Positions 8,401-21,169 of a stretch of 49,848 nucleotides of DNA are shown piece after piece (within the stretch, counting starts at the first letter, position 1; every line of letters starts with the position of its first letter). The stretch is from positions 1 to 49,848 of the forward strand of contig JANYDW010000055.1 in NCBI GenBank assembly GCA_025363455.1, read 5' to 3'. Under the pieces are notes generated by a model. It saw only the letters and a program-made list of their open reading frames with translations. It had not been told where the DNA came from and ran no database searches. A program made the position numbers and the translations under genes. Source of the DNA: Oleiharenicola sp. (lineage in GTDB: Bacteria; Verrucomicrobiota; Verrucomicrobiia; Opitutales; Opitutaceae).

Positions 8401-10099
8401 GCAGGTTGCCCTCGGAGCCGAGGCGCGTCTCGTGGGAAATGACGATCTCCTCGCGGATCGAGTCGATCGGCGGGTTGGTGACCTGGGCGAAGAGCTGCTT
8501 GAAATAATCGTAGAGCAGGCGCGGCTTGTTGGAGAGCACCGCCAGTGCGGCGTCGTTGCCCATCGAGCCGATGGCCTCGACGCCGTCCTTGGCCATGGGG
8601 GCGATGATGACGCGCTCGTCTTCAAAGGTGTAGCCGAAGGCGATCTGGCGCTGGAGGAGCGTCGCGTGGTCGGGCGTCTCGACGGTGGGTGCCTCGGGCA
8701 GGTCGCTGAGGTGAACAAGATGCTGGTTGATCCAGTCCTGGTAGGGCTGGGCGCCGGAAATGGTGCGCTTGATCTCCTCGTCCTCGATGATGCGGCCCTG
8801 GGCGGTGTCCACGAGGAACATGCGACCCGGCTGCAGGCGGCCCTTCTGGACGATGTCCTCGGGCGGGAAATCGAGCACGCCGGCCTCGGAGGCCATGACG
8901 ACGATCCCATCCTTGGTGACGTAGTAGCGCGAGGGGCGCAGGCCGTTGCGGTCGAGGATGGCGCCGATCTGGGTGCCATCGGTGAAGCCCATGGACGCGG
9001 GGCCGTCCCACGGTTCCATGAGGCAGGAGTGGTACTGGTAGAACGCGCGGCGCTGCGGGTCCATCGACTCGTGGTTGGACCACGGCTCGGGGATGAGCAT
9101 CATCATCGCGTGGGCCATCGGGCGGCCGGCGAGGACGAGGAGCTCGAGGGTGTTGTCGAACATCGACGAGTCGGACCCATTGGGGTTCACGACCGGGAGG
9201 ATCTTCTTGATGTCGTCGCCGAAGACGGGGCTGTCGAAGAGCGCCTGGCGGGCGTGCATCCAGTTGATGTTGCCGCGGAGGGTGTTGATCTCGCCGTTGT
9301 GCGCGAGGTAGCGGTAAGGGTGCGCGCGCTCCCAGCTCGGGAAGGTGTTGGTCGAGAAACGCGAGTGGACGAGGGCGAGGGCCGACTCCATCGCGGGGTG
9401 CTTCAGGTCGGGGAAGTAGTTGTCGACCTGGTCGGTCGTGAGCATGCCCTTGTAGACGAGGGTGCGCGCCGAGAGGCTCGCGACGTACCACGCCTCGGCA
9501 CCGGTGATGGTCGAGGTGCGGATGTCGTTGTAGGCGCGCTTGCGGATGACGTAGAGCCTGCGCTCGAACGCGAGCTCGTCGGCCAGATCAGCCGGACGCG
9601 CGATGAAGGCCTGGCGCATGAACGGCTCCGCGGACTTCGCGGTGTCGCCCAGCGAGGCGTTCTTGACCGGCACGGTGCGCCAGCCGAGGAAGGTGCAGCC
9701 CTCAGCCTGGACGACCTGCTCGAACTTCTCCTCGACCTTGCGGCGGACGGAGGCGTTGCGCGGGAGGAAGATCAGGCCGACGCCATACTGGCCGGCCGGC
9801 GGCAGCGTGAAGCGCAGGGAGGCCTTGCAGCCCTCGGCAAAAAACTTGTGCGGGAGCTGGATGAGGATGCCGGCGCCGTCGCCGGTGTTGATCTCGGCGC
9901 CGCTTGCGCCGCGGTGGTCGAGGTTGCGGAGGATCTGGAGGCCGTCCGCGACCATCTTGTGCGACTTGCGCCCTTTCATATCCACGATGAAGCCGACGCC
10001 GCAGGCGTCATGCTCGAACCACGGGTCGTAGAGGCCCTGCTTGCCGGGCCGGCCGGTGCCGGAAGTCCGGGCGGCGGGGATATGATTCTGGTGGGACAT
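5462..10099 (-). CDS. gltB: Glutamate synthase large subunit
   Basis: The 1545-residue alpha subunit hydrolyses glutamine and transfers ammonia to 2-oxoglutarate. The catalytic cysteine is C33 in HDACGVGF, implying removal of a 32-residue propeptide as in other Ntn-type glutaminase domains. A central linker domain and the FMN-binding synthase barrel follow. The 3Fe-4S ligands are in [12 protein letters not shown] at about residue 1135-1150. The C-terminal GXGXG beta-helix ([33 protein letters not shown]) closes the protein. Length and domain order are normal for the NADPH-type enzyme. It is transcribed ahead of gltD. Long open frames on the opposite strand are codon-bias shadows. Confidence 0.96.
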   Translation of the reverse strand: MSHQNHIPAARTSGTGRPGKQGLYDPWFEHDACGVGFIVDMKGRKSHKMVADGLQILRNLDHRGASGAEINTGDGAGILIQLPHKFFAEGCKASLRFTLPPAGQYGVGLIFLPRNASVRRKVEEKFEQVVQAEGCTFLGWRTVPVKNASLGDTAKSAEPFMRQAFIARPADLADELAFERRLYVIRKRAYNDIRTSTITGAEAWYVASLSARTLVYKGMLTTDQVDNYFPDLKHPAMESALALVHSRFSTNTFPSWERAHPYRYLAHNGEINTLRGNINWMHARQALFDSPVFGDDIKKILPVVNPNGSDSSMFDNTLELLVLAGRPMAHAMMMLIPEPWSNHESMDPQRRAFYQYHSCLMEPWDGPASMGFTDGTQIGAILDRNGLRPSRYYVTKDGIVVMASEAGVLDFPPEDIVQKGRLQPGRMFLVDTAQGRIIEDEEIKRTISGAQPYQDWINQHLVHLSDLPEAPTVETPDHATLLQRQIAFGYTFEDERVIIAPMAKDGVEAIGSMGNDAALAVLSNKPRLLYDYFKQLFAQVTNPPIDSIREEIVISHETRLGSEGNLLNPQPTACRRVELKWPVLTNEEFAKIRRTNLPGLKMGVLPILFRVARGEKGLAKSMEELSMMARRMIEEEEVNVLILSDRGVTREYAPIPSLLAVAGLHHYLIREGLRTRVSLVLETGDAREVHHFALLIGYGCSAINPYVAFETIDDMIREGMLPAIDHKKACANFVKAASKGVIKVMSKMGISAVQSYRGAQVFEALGLRQDVVDHYFTWTPSRVGGIGLDVIAQEVLMRHRLAYPDRQVNGHVLPVGGLYQWRSSGEAHLFTPESVHALQKAVRTESKAAYTAYAKLVNEQSKNLCTLRSLLDFKAGPAIPLEEVESIEKIMKRFKTGAMSYGSISKEAHETLAIAMNRIGGKSNTGEGGEDSERFSWTNAQGDSKNSAIKQVASGRFGVTSEYLVNARELQIKMAQGAKPGEGGQLPGTKVYPWVAKTRGTTAGVGLISPPPHHDIYSIEDLAELIHDLKNGNKDARISVKLVSEVGVGTIAAGVAKAHADVVLISGYDGGTGASPQTSLQHAGLPWELGLAETHQTLVLNNLRSRIAVETDGQLKTGRDVIIAALLGAEEFGFATAPLVATGCIMMRVCHLNTCPAGVATQDPQLRAKFSGKPEHVVNFMKFIATDMRELMASLGFRTVEEMIGRTDRLEARSAVDHWKAKGLDFSNILYQPDVGPEVGRFCSQKQDHGIDRSYDMTTLLALAQPAIEQGEKVVAELPIRNVNRVTGTITSGEITKKHGAKGLPEDSIKFKFKGSAGQSFGAFVTRGMTLSIEGDANDYFGKGLSGGKLIIFPDAKATFKAEENMIIGNVAFYGASAGEAYIRGMAGERFGVRNSGATVVVEGIGDNGCEYMTGGNVVVLGRAGRNFGAGMSGGVGYVLDEGGDFAGRVNTQMVGIEQLTDAKEIALVKAMIQKHVDYTKSERAKAVLANWDAFVPKFVKVMPKDYKRMLACIDRAQASGLTGDEAIMSAFEENARDTSRVGGN

Positions 10100-10582
10100 G
10101 GAGTTGGTCAGGTCGGGAGGAAGGTCATCAGCTATTTTCGGGCCACGCGGTGGGTGGATTCAAGCTGTCTCGGACCGGCCGCGGGGGACAATCAACGTGC
10201 ACCGATGCCGGTCGTGGCAATAGTGTTTTTTGATGTGGCAGATTAGGGTCGGAACAGGGCCGCACCGCGAAGGGAGGCACAGAAATCGGTTGAGAGGTGT
10301 GAAGGCTGTCATAAGCCACTTTCGGGCCAAAATGAGGGAGGAAAATAGGGCGAAACCAACCCCACACACCCCGCCCTGTCGGGCAGCAGCCTTCGCCCGG
10401 CACTACGGCCCGCCAAGCCCCTCTTCAAAGAGGGGACTTCGGCTGCGAGGGTTTGATTCCCCTCTATCAAGAGGGGTGGCGCGCAGCGCCGGGGTGTGTT
10501 GTTCGAGGTCCGTTTTAGTCAGATTATTTTGTTTGCTACGTCCCGGGCTTTGGGGTCTGTTGACCGCTCTTCAGTCGGAAAT
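10100..10582. other. Intergenic region with paired CCCCTCT hairpins
   Basis: No convincing gene is seen. It must contain the gltB promoter (minus strand) and the tRNA-Pro promoter (plus strand). Two related hairpins lie at 10418-10435 (CCCCTCTT/AAGAGGGG) and 10459-10476 (CCCCTCT/AGAGGGG). A third stem, GGCGC/GCGCC, follows at 10478-10490 with GGGGTGTG behind it. ACACACCCCGCCC at 10364 may be a partner of that tail in inverted orientation. Confidence 0.5.
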
Positions 10583-10659
10583 CGGGACGTAGCTTAGCCT
10601 GGTAGAGCGCTTGCTTCGGGAGCAAGAGGTCGAGAGTTCGAATCTCTCCGTCCCGACCA
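10583..10659 (+). tRNA. tRNA-Pro (anticodon CGG)
   Basis: A 77-nt cloverleaf including encoded CCA. The acceptor stem CGGGACG (10583-10589) pairs with CGTCCCG (10649-10655), and A10656 is the discriminator. The anticodon stem CTTGC/GCAAG encloses the loop TTCGGGA, so the anticodon is CGG and the codon CCG. The T-arm is GAGAG-TTCGAAT-CTCTC. The aminotransferase gene starts 41 bases downstream. Confidence 0.95.
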
Positions 10660-10699
10660 TTTTCCCCGGCAGACCGCCGCCGGCCGTCCTTTTGCCCCC

Positions 10700-11824
<1,125 letters not shown>

Positions 11825-11829
11825 ACCCG

Positions 11830-13271
<1,442 letters not shown>

Positions 13272-13275
<4 letters not shown>

Positions 13276-14333
13276 GCCCGGTCCTGCAACCCGGCACCGT
13301 CGCCGAGCTCGCCGAAGCCGTCCGGGCGCACCCAGCCGTGCTCGCGGTCGGCGCCGGGACCAAGCCCCGCCTCGCCGAGATGCGCAACGGCTGCGTCGGC
13401 ATTTCCACGAGAAAGCTTTCCCGCCTCGTCGAATACGAGCCGGACGAGTTCACCTTCACCGCGCTGGCCGGCACGCCGCTGGCCGAGGTCACCGCCGCGC
13501 TCACGGCCAAGGGGCAGTACCTGCCCTTCGATCCGCCGCTGGCCGCCGCCGGGGCGACGCTCGGCGGCACGGTCGCCGCCGGCCTCAGCGGGCCCGGGCG
13601 TTTCCGCTACGGCGGGGTCCGCGATTTCATCCTCGGCGTGCGCTTCGTCGACGGCGAAGGCCGCATCCTTCGCCTCGGCGGCAAGGTCGTGAAGAACGCG
13701 GCCGGTTTCGACCTGCCCAAATTTTTCGTCGGCAGCTTGGGCCGGTTCGGGATCCTGGCCGAACTCACCTTCAAGGTTTTCCCCCGTCCGCCGGCTGCGC
13801 TCACGCTCCGCCTGCCCCTCGCCGGCGCGGAGGCGGCGGTCGCGATCTTCGCCGCCGTCGGCCGCGCACGCTGGGAAGTCGACGCCGCGGATCTCGGCCC
13901 CGACGGCGAGGCCGTGCTGCTCCGGTTGGCCGGGCCGGCCGGAGCCTTGCCGGCTCTGGCGCAGGAAATCCTCGGCCGTTGGCCCGGGGAAGTGCTGGCC
14001 GAGGAGGTCGCCACGCGCACCTGGGACGATCTCACCGCATTCCGCTGGAGCGAAACTTTCCCTTACCTCGGCAAGGTGGTGCTTACGCCCGCGCAACTGC
14101 CCGGACTGCTCGGCGCCGTGAAGACCCTCGGTGGACGCGCCCATGTGAGCGCCGGCGGCAACGTCGCGTACATCGCACTCCCTGCCGGGGCCGATCCCGC
14201 CGGACTCGGCCGGCCGGTACTGACGCTCCGCGGGGCCGCACCGCTGTGGATCAGGCCGGCGCCGGTTCCGGCCATCGCCGCGGCGGTCAAGTTTGCCCTC
14301 GATCCTTCCGGACGATTCCCGGCCCTAGGCTGA
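13272..14333 (+). CDS. glcE: Glycolate oxidase subunit GlcE
   Basis: The 353-residue protein is a second, shorter FAD-binding-4 protein, as expected for GlcE. Motifs include LAVGAGTKP at the nucleotide site, [13 protein letters not shown], and [20 protein letters not shown], a segment characteristic of the subunit. The frame stays open far upstream into glcD. The start at 13272 is chosen because it gives an ATGA overlap with glcD, places the conserved N-terminus correctly, and gives a normal length. The stop codon is one base before the glcF start. Confidence 0.9.
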
Positions 14334-14334
14334 T

Positions 14335-15591
14335 ATGCAGCACAAGATCGATCCCGCCAGCCACGGTCCGCTCGGCCTGCCGATGAGCAAGGCGGTGGAT
14401 GCGTGCGTCCATTGCGGTTTCTGCCTTGCCGCCTGTCCCACTTACGACCGGCTGGGCCAGGAGATGGACTCCCCGCGCGGACGCATCGTGCTCATGAAGC
14501 AGGTGCTCGAGGGCGACCTGCCTTGGGTGGCCGCCCAGACGCACGTCGACCGCTGCCTGGGTTGTCTCGCCTGCGAACCCGCCTGCCCGAGCGGCGTGGT
14601 CTACCGCGACCTGATCAGCCCATTCCGGGCGGAGGCGGAAAAATACTTTACCCGGACTCCCGGCGAGAAACTGCGGCGCTTCCTGGCCAAGCATACCATT
14701 CCGTTCCCCGGTCGCTTCCGCGCCGCCCTCGCCGTCAGCCGGATCGGACGTCGGTTGGGGCCGTTGGTGCCGACGGCACTCCGGCCCATGCTCGAGCTGG
14801 CGCCGCCGGTGCTGCCGCCGGCCGAATCCTGGCCCGTCGTCACGCCCGCGCAGGGCGAGCGCCGGGCGCGCGTCGCGCTGCTGACCGGCTGCGCGCAGCA
14901 GGTCCTCGCACCAGACATCAACACTGCGACCATCGCCGTGCTGGCGCGCCAAGGGGTGGAAGTCGTCGTGCCGCCCGCTCAGGGGTGCTGCGGCGGCCTC
15001 GCCTGGCACACCGGCGACCTCGCCGCGGCCCGGAGCTTCGCGCGCCGCAACCTCGACGCCTTTCCCGCCGACGTCGACGCCGTGCTCACCAATGCCGCGG
15101 GCTGCGGCTCGGCGATGCATGAGTATCACCTCGTGCTGGCCGGCACGCCGGATGAGGCGCGAGCCGAGGCGTTCCGTCACCGCGTACAGGACGTGAGCTC
15201 ATTTCTCGCCGAGCTCGGCTGGCGCGAGCCGCCCGGCCTCCCCGCGAAAAAACTCCGCATCGCCTACCACGACGCCTGCCACCTCGCCAACGCACAGGGC
15301 GTGCGGGCCGAGCCCCGGGCGTTGCTCCAGGCGATTCCCGGCGTCGAGCTCGTTGACGTAGCCGACGCCCACCTGTGCTGCGGGAGCGCCGGCACGTACA
15401 ATCTCGACCAGCCCGACCTCGCGGCGGCACTCGGTGAATTGAAGGCTCGCGCTGTCATCGCTACCGGGGCCGACGTGGTGGCGTCCGGCAACATCGGCTG
15501 CCTGACCCAGCTGCAGGCGCACTTGGTCAGGCTCGGTTCGCCCATCCGGGTGCGGCACACTTTCCAGATCCTGCGCGACGCGTTTCGCTAG
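14335..15591 (+). CDS. glcF: Glycolate oxidase iron-sulfur subunit GlcF
   Basis: The 418-residue protein has two 4Fe-4S ferredoxin motifs, CVHCGFCLAACP (residues 23-34) and CLGCLACEPACP (73-84), then two cysteine-rich CCG domains with QGCCGGLAWHTGD and HLCCGSAGTYN. This is the architecture of GlcF and related heterodisulfide-reductase-like subunits, which pass electrons from the flavin subunits to quinone. It is the last gene of the aminotransferase-glcDEF run. A 205-bp palindrome starts 29 bases after the stop and may end the transcript. Confidence 0.93.
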   Translation: MQHKIDPASHGPLGLPMSKAVDACVHCGFCLAACPTYDRLGQEMDSPRGRIVLMKQVLEGDLPWVAAQTHVDRCLGCLACEPACPSGVVYRDLISPFRAEAEKYFTRTPGEKLRRFLAKHTIPFPGRFRAALAVSRIGRRLGPLVPTALRPMLELAPPVLPPAESWPVVTPAQGERRARVALLTGCAQQVLAPDINTATIAVLARQGVEVVVPPAQGCCGGLAWHTGDLAAARSFARRNLDAFPADVDAVLTNAAGCGSAMHEYHLVLAGTPDEARAEAFRHRVQDVSSFLAELGWREPPGLPAKKLRIAYHDACHLANAQGVRAEPRALLQAIPGVELVDVADAHLCCGSAGTYNLDQPDLAAALGELKARAVIATGADVVASGNIGCLTQLQAHLVRLGSPIRVRHTFQILRDAFR

Positions 15592-15619
15592 AGTGGTTTC
15601 AAACCACCCGGAGAGAATT

Positions 15620-15824
15620 AACCACGAATGCTTCGCCTAACGGCTGCGCTGCTTGGTGCGCTCCGCCTAATCGGCTCCGCAATAGGCTTCGGGGGTCGGC
15701 TAATCGCCGACCGGCAAACCAAACAAAATTCCAAGCGGCGACTAGCCGCTCCCCGGAACCAAAACCGGAGCCGACTAGGCGGAGGGGACTTCCAAGCAGA
15801 GCCGTTAGGCGATGCATTCGTGGT
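15620..15824. repeat. 205-bp imperfect palindrome (MITE-like)
   Basis: The outer arms ACCACGAATGC (15620-15630) and GCATTCGTGGT (15814-15824) are perfect inverted repeats. Inside them the left arm has GCCTAACGGCT, CCTAATCGGCT and GGCTAATCGCC. The right arm has the complementary AGCCGACTAGGCGG and AGCCGTTAGGC in mirror order. Reading the two strands gives two similar peptides, which confirms the symmetry and shows that the small ORFs here are not genes. It could be a miniature inverted-repeat element or a structured RNA/terminator between convergent glcF and the permease gene. Confidence 0.7.
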
Positions 15825-15911
15825 AAAAACCGGATCGGTTGTTCTCTGCTCAGCATTCGTTCAAGGGCTCTAGAGACGCACCCTAGTTCCCCGCCGGCAA
15901 GCGAGGGCCGC

Positions 15912-17549
15912 TCACGAACCGGGCACCATCCACGGCCAGACGTAGGCCTGCAGCATCACGAGCACGCCGACGAGCAGGGCGAGCCCGACGCTGTGCCAGA
16001 AGACCGAGCGGAGCACCGTGCCCGCATCGGGGCTGTCGGGGTGCCCGCCCGTGGCCACGCTCGCCACGACGATGCTCTGGGCATCGATCATCTTGCCCAT
16101 GACGCCGCCCGAGCTGTTCGCGGCGGCCATCAGGATCGGCGAGAGTCCCAGTTGCTGCGCCGTGACTTTCTGCAAATTGCCGAAGAGCACGTTGGAGGAG
16201 GTGTCGCTGCCGGTCAGGGCCACGCCCAACCAGCCGATGAGGGGCGAGAAAAACGGGAAGAGCCATCCGGTGCCGGCCATGGCGAGGCCCATCGTAGTGT
16301 CGGTGCCGCTGTAGCGCGTGGTGAAGCCCAGGGCCAGCATGAGGGCGATCGTCAGCAGCGACACGCGGACCTTCCAGATGGTCCGCCCGTAAAGCGCCAG
16401 CAGCCGACCCGGGCCAAGGCCCAGGCAGAGTCCGGCAACCAGCCCCGAAAGGAGCAGCGCGGTGCCCGACGCCGACAGCGCGTTGAACGCAAAGATCGCC
16501 GCCTCCGGTTCCGGATGCGGTGCGAGCGGTGGCACCTTCTGCACCGCAAGGTGCAGCAGCGGCACCTTAAGCGACGGGGAGAACCAATTGTTGAGGGCGG
16601 TCTTGGTGGCGGGCAGACCCCAGGCAAAGACAACGACGCTGAGCAATACCCAGGGCAGCCAGGCCCGCCAGACCGGCGGTTGGTTCCCGACGGAGGCCGG
16701 GGCAGTCTTCGACAGGGAGTCGGACTTCTTTTCGTCCGCCGGCCGCCAGACCTGCATCAACAGGGCGAGCGAGCCCATCGAAATGAACGCGGCGACGATG
16801 TCCACCAACATGGGCCCGTAGTGATTGCTGATGTAATACTGGGTGAGGCCAAAGCTCAGGCCGGTGACGAGGCAGGCCGGCCAGACCGCCACCATGCCTT
16901 TCCAGCCCACCTGGGCGACGATCAACCAGAACGGCACCACGAGCGAAAAGAACGGCACCTGGCGCCCGACCATGGCGCTGAGCGCATTGAGATCGAGGTC
17001 GGCGACTTTGGACAAGGTGATCAGAGGCGTGCCGAGCGCGCCGTAGGCCACGGGAGCCGTGTTGCCGATGAGCGCCAGCTTGGCCGCCTCCAGCGGGCGG
17101 AAGCCCAGGCCGATCAACAGGGCGCCACTGATGGCCACGGGCGCGCCGAAGCCAGCCGCTCCCTCGATGAAGGCGCCGAAGCTGAAGGCGATCAGGAGCG
17201 CCTGGATGCGCCGGTCGCCCGAGAGGCCGGCCACCTGGTCCTGCAGCACCGAGAACCCGCCCGTCTCGACCGACAGGTTGTAGATGAAAATCGCGTTGAG
17301 AATGATCCAGCCAATCGGGAAAAAGCCGAATGCCGCGCCATAGCCAGAGGCCATGAGCGCGAGTGGCGCGGGCATGCCGTAGACGAAGATCGCGATGAGC
17401 AGAGCGACGGCGAGGCCGGCCAGCGCGGCGCGGTGCGCGCGCACGTGCCAGAAGGCCAGCAGGCCAAGCAAGGTGACGACGGGCAGCGCGGCCACCAGCG
17501 CGGATGCGCCGACACCACCCAGCGGGGTGTAGTTTTGGGACCAAGTCAT
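15912..17549 (-). CDS. L-lactate / glycolate permease (LctP family)
   Basis: A 545-residue membrane protein with some 12-14 hydrophobic segments. LctP family features are present: SFGAFIEGAAGFGAPVAISGALL near residue 130, NTAPVAYGALGTP near 170, and TGSDTSSNVLFGNLQ and SGGVMGKMIDAQSI near the C-terminus. The family comprises proton symporters for lactate and glycolate (LldP, GlcA). Beside glcDEF, glycolate or lactate uptake is the likely role. The frame is open much further upstream to 18104, but the ATG at 17549 starts a normal-length family member; the extension would run through REP repeats and the MBL gene's antisense. It converges with glcF. Confidence 0.9.
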   Translation of the reverse strand: MTWSQNYTPLGGVGASALVAALPVVTLLGLLAFWHVRAHRAALAGLAVALLIAIFVYGMPAPLALMASGYGAAFGFFPIGWIILNAIFIYNLSVETGGFSVLQDQVAGLSGDRRIQALLIAFSFGAFIEGAAGFGAPVAISGALLIGLGFRPLEAAKLALIGNTAPVAYGALGTPLITLSKVADLDLNALSAMVGRQVPFFSLVVPFWLIVAQVGWKGMVAVWPACLVTGLSFGLTQYYISNHYGPMLVDIVAAFISMGSLALLMQVWRPADEKKSDSLSKTAPASVGNQPPVWRAWLPWVLLSVVVFAWGLPATKTALNNWFSPSLKVPLLHLAVQKVPPLAPHPEPEAAIFAFNALSASGTALLLSGLVAGLCLGLGPGRLLALYGRTIWKVRVSLLTIALMLALGFTTRYSGTDTTMGLAMAGTGWLFPFFSPLIGWLGVALTGSDTSSNVLFGNLQKVTAQQLGLSPILMAAANSSGGVMGKMIDAQSIVVASVATGGHPDSPDAGTVLRSVFWHSVGLALLVGVLVMLQAYVWPWMVPGS

Positions 17550-17645
17550 AGGGGGCTCACCAAGGGGTAGTCGCGGATAGAGACAGATTATGGGCACAAA
17601 TCCAGCCTCGGCGGACATTGGCCGCGGAAAAACCGGGGGCGGACG

Positions 17646-17717
17646 TGTAGCGGCGGTCTGTGACCGCCGGGCAAATGTCATCGAATGAACGACGGCGGTC
17701 CTGAGACCGCCGCTACA
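17646..17717. repeat. REP pair (inverted) upstream of the permease gene
   Basis: Arms 17646-17669 and 17693-17717 are inverted copies of TGTAGCGGCGGTC plus neighbours. A second GC-rich hairpin with CCTCCACC and GTTCCACC follows to 17781. The stretch 17550-17782 holds no gene; the permease promoter must lie inside it. Confidence 0.65.
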
Positions 17718-17782
17718 GTTCCCGGCCCGCAGGGACGCGGGCCCTCCACCAACGCAAACCCGCCCGCAGGTCGGGTTCCACC

Positions 17783-18634
17783 TCAGGCCGACAGAAATGG
17801 ATTGTAGCGTCGCTCGTTGGCGGCGGTGGTCAACGGGCCGTGGCCCGGCGCGAGGACGGTGTCTTCGGCCAGCAGGCCGAGGATGCGGCGCGAATGCGTC
17901 AACTGCCGCTGGCAGCAGAAGTATCCGCCGCCGAGCGAGCCGGCGAAGATGAGGTCGCCCGAGATGAGCACGGCGGGGGCGGTCGGCGCCGCGAGGGATT
18001 TCACGAGGTAGCAATTGTGGGCATCGGCATGACCCGGCGTGCTGAAGGCTGTGATGGCGAGGCCCGCTAGGTTGACGGTCTGCCCCTCCCCCAGCCCGCG
18101 ACACCCCGGCCAGCGGCCGTTGGGCGGGCCATGAAACCAGCCCAGCTCGCTTTCCCGCAGGACGACCTCAAGCCCGCCGATGTGTTCGGCCTCGTAATGG
18201 GTGATGAACACCCCATCGAGCCGCTGGATTTGTTCCGGCCAGGCCCGGTGCAGCTCGGCGTGACTGGCGCCCGTGTCAAACAGGACGGCACTGTCGCCAC
18301 CGGTGGAAACCAGATAGGCGTTGGCCACGCCGACGCCATAAGGCATGCGGAGGGGAAAGAGGCAGAACGGCAGGCCGACTGGATCGGGCAACGGGTAGAG
18401 GCCCTGTGCGAGGGCCGTCAGGCCCACCTCATTGAGGTTGAGGGCCGTGGCGATGCGGCCGAGTTCGGCCGGGGTCAGATCGGGCCGGTAGTCGAGGGCG
18501 TCCTTCAGTCGGCTCGGCTCGATGTTGGTGGCGGCGGCGAGGCTCTCGATGGTCAGCGGGATGTTGCGCGCGGCCTTCTCCAGGACATCGCCCAGTTCGT
18601 CCTCCAAGGCGGGTTTGTCTGACGGAGAAGACAT
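17783..18634 (-). CDS. MBL-fold hydrolase-like protein with altered metal motif
   Basis: The 283-residue protein has an N-terminal helical part (about 1-75, IESLAAATNIEPSRLKDAL then ELGRIATALNLN, similar to a helix-turn-helix) and a metallo-beta-lactamase fold (about 85-283). The usual HxHxDH signature reads THYEAEHIGG, so the second His and the Asp are both replaced by Glu. The later ligands look intact: STPGHADAHN, ISGDLIFAGS and LAPGHGPLT. Metal binding may therefore be changed. Many family members hydrolyse thioesters or oxidise persulfides; the substrate here is unknown. It is divergent from pyrE. Confidence 0.7.
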   Translation of the reverse strand: MSSPSDKPALEDELGDVLEKAARNIPLTIESLAAATNIEPSRLKDALDYRPDLTPAELGRIATALNLNEVGLTALAQGLYPLPDPVGLPFCLFPLRMPYGVGVANAYLVSTGGDSAVLFDTGASHAELHRAWPEQIQRLDGVFITHYEAEHIGGLEVVLRESELGWFHGPPNGRWPGCRGLGEGQTVNLAGLAITAFSTPGHADAHNCYLVKSLAAPTAPAVLISGDLIFAGSLGGGYFCCQRQLTHSRRILGLLAEDTVLAPGHGPLTTAANERRYNPFLSA

Positions 18635-18702
18635 GCCGGAAGGTTTAACTACTGATTACACAGATGGCACGGATGAATTTCCGGACTCTGTAAACGCTGG
18701 AT

Positions 18703-18744
18703 GGTTGGGCTCCCGCCCAACCGAGGTCGGGCGGGAGCCCGACC
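18703..18744. repeat. REP-type palindromes upstream of pyrE
   Basis: GGTTGGGCTCCCGCCCAACC is followed after GA by GGTCGGGCGGGAGCCCGACC, two self-complementary units in inverted order. They lie in the divergent gap between the MBL gene and pyrE. Confidence 0.65.
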
Positions 18745-18812
18745 CTCCACCCAATAGCCACATGGCTAAAAAGTATTTCCCTTCGCGCCGGGATTCTCCC
18801 ACGTTTTTGCGC

Positions 18813-19382
18813 ATGGACGCCGTTCAACAGGAGGTCACCGACATTTTCATCCGCACCAAGGCGCTGCTGCAGGGGCACTTCGTTTTGCGCTCCGGGCTGC
18901 ACAGCGGGCACTTCTTCCAGTGCGCGCAGGTCTGCCAGGACATGCCCGCCGTGGAACGCCTCGGCACGCTGCTGAAGCAGAAACTCGGGACGCTGGCTTA
19001 CGACACCGTGCTGGCGCCGGCCATGGGCGGGCTGGTGATTGGCCAGGAAGTGGCGCGGCAGTCGCGGAGCCGGTTCATTTTCGCGGAGAAGGAGAACAAC
19101 GTGCTCGTGCTGCGCCGCGGCTTCACCTTCAAACCCGGCGAGAAGGTGCTTGTGGTGGAGGACGTCATCACGCGCGGTGGCCGGGTGCAGGAGTGCCTCG
19201 ACATCGTCAAGAAGATGGGCGGTACGACGGTGGCCGTGGCGGTGCTGGTGGACCGCAGCGCAGGCCAGGCAAAGTTCTCCGTACCGACGTATTCGCTGCT
19301 CGAGATGAGCTACCCCACCTACCCGGCCGACCAGGTGCCATTGGAGATGGCGAAGATTCCAGCGACCAAACCGGGGAGCTAG
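18813..19382 (+). CDS. pyrE: Orotate phosphoribosyltransferase
   Basis: With the ATG at 18813 the protein has 189 residues, normal for PyrE. It converts orotate and PRPP to OMP in pyrimidine synthesis. LRSGLHSGHFFQ is the N-terminal substrate region, APAMGGLVIGQEVAR the second conserved block, EKENNVLVLRRGF the flexible-loop area, and VLVVEDVITRGG the PRPP-binding loop. An in-frame ATG at 18762 would add 17 residues; the frame is open even further upstream but that part overlaps the divergent MBL gene. No operon partner is seen. Confidence 0.9.
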   Translation: MDAVQQEVTDIFIRTKALLQGHFVLRSGLHSGHFFQCAQVCQDMPAVERLGTLLKQKLGTLAYDTVLAPAMGGLVIGQEVARQSRSRFIFAEKENNVLVLRRGFTFKPGEKVLVVEDVITRGGRVQECLDIVKKMGGTTVAVAVLVDRSAGQAKFSVPTYSLLEMSYPTYPADQVPLEMAKIPATKPGS

Positions 19383-19628
19383 GCAGAAGTGAGAGGGAAA
19401 GGGAGAGGGCCGAATCACCAAACCATTTTGCCACGAAGAGGCACGAAAAGGGTCCCTTCCAGCCGTCAGATCAAGTGCGTGCCGCTATAGCGGCCGGAAC
19501 ATTGTCATTCGCCGCCGTGATTTTTTGTGCCTTTTTGAGGCCAATAACCTGTCTTGGTCGACCGCGGCCCGGCGGGCGAGCGCCGGCTCTACAAGGCGCG
19601 TCCGGAGGTCGCGCTCCACCACAAACAA
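19383..19628. other. Intergenic repeats between pyrE and degQ
   Basis: No gene is seen. GC-rich REP-like hairpins occur at about 19560-19616 (CGGCCCGGCGGGCGAGCGCCG, then CTACA and a further stem ending GCGCTCCACC). The terminator of degQ follows at 19629. Convergent pyrE probably also ends in this stretch. Confidence 0.45.
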
Positions 19629-19652
19629 AAGGCGCACCGGATGGTGCGCCTT
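19622..19652 (-). terminator. Intrinsic terminator of the Deg/HtrA protease gene
   Basis: A perfect 10-bp stem, AAGGCGCACC (19629-19638) with GGTGCGCCTT (19643-19652) and a 4-base loop, is followed on the minus strand by TTTTGTTTG. It lies 42 bases past the protease stop codon. Confidence 0.8.
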
Positions 19653-19693
19653 GGCTGATCCCGGCGCGGAACGGAGTCCGCGCCCTACCTGAT

Positions 19694-21112
<1,419 letters not shown>

Positions 21113-21169
21113 GGGAGATGGTGCGGACAGAAGACAGTAGGCAGGCGGTCCGGTTCCGCCAGTACGCGA

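Noticed and set aside
4284..10246. Very long plus-strand open frames opposite gltB and gltD (327, 810 and 774 codons)
   Set aside because: They are made of low-complexity A/D/E/G/L/V/R strings, as expected from the antisense of GC-rich codons, and gltB/gltD on the other strand have full domain motifs.
10128..10403. 91-codon minus-strand ORF upstream of gltB
   Set aside because: Proline-rich, no motif, no ribosome-binding site, and it lies in a hairpin-containing promoter region.
15599..15873. Two small ORFs on opposite strands with similar products
   Set aside because: The similarity arises because the DNA is a palindrome; neither has a ribosome-binding site or a known family.
17550..18104. 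N-terminal extension of the permease frame to 18104
   Set aside because: It crosses REP repeats and the antisense of the MBL gene; LctP proteins start near 17549.
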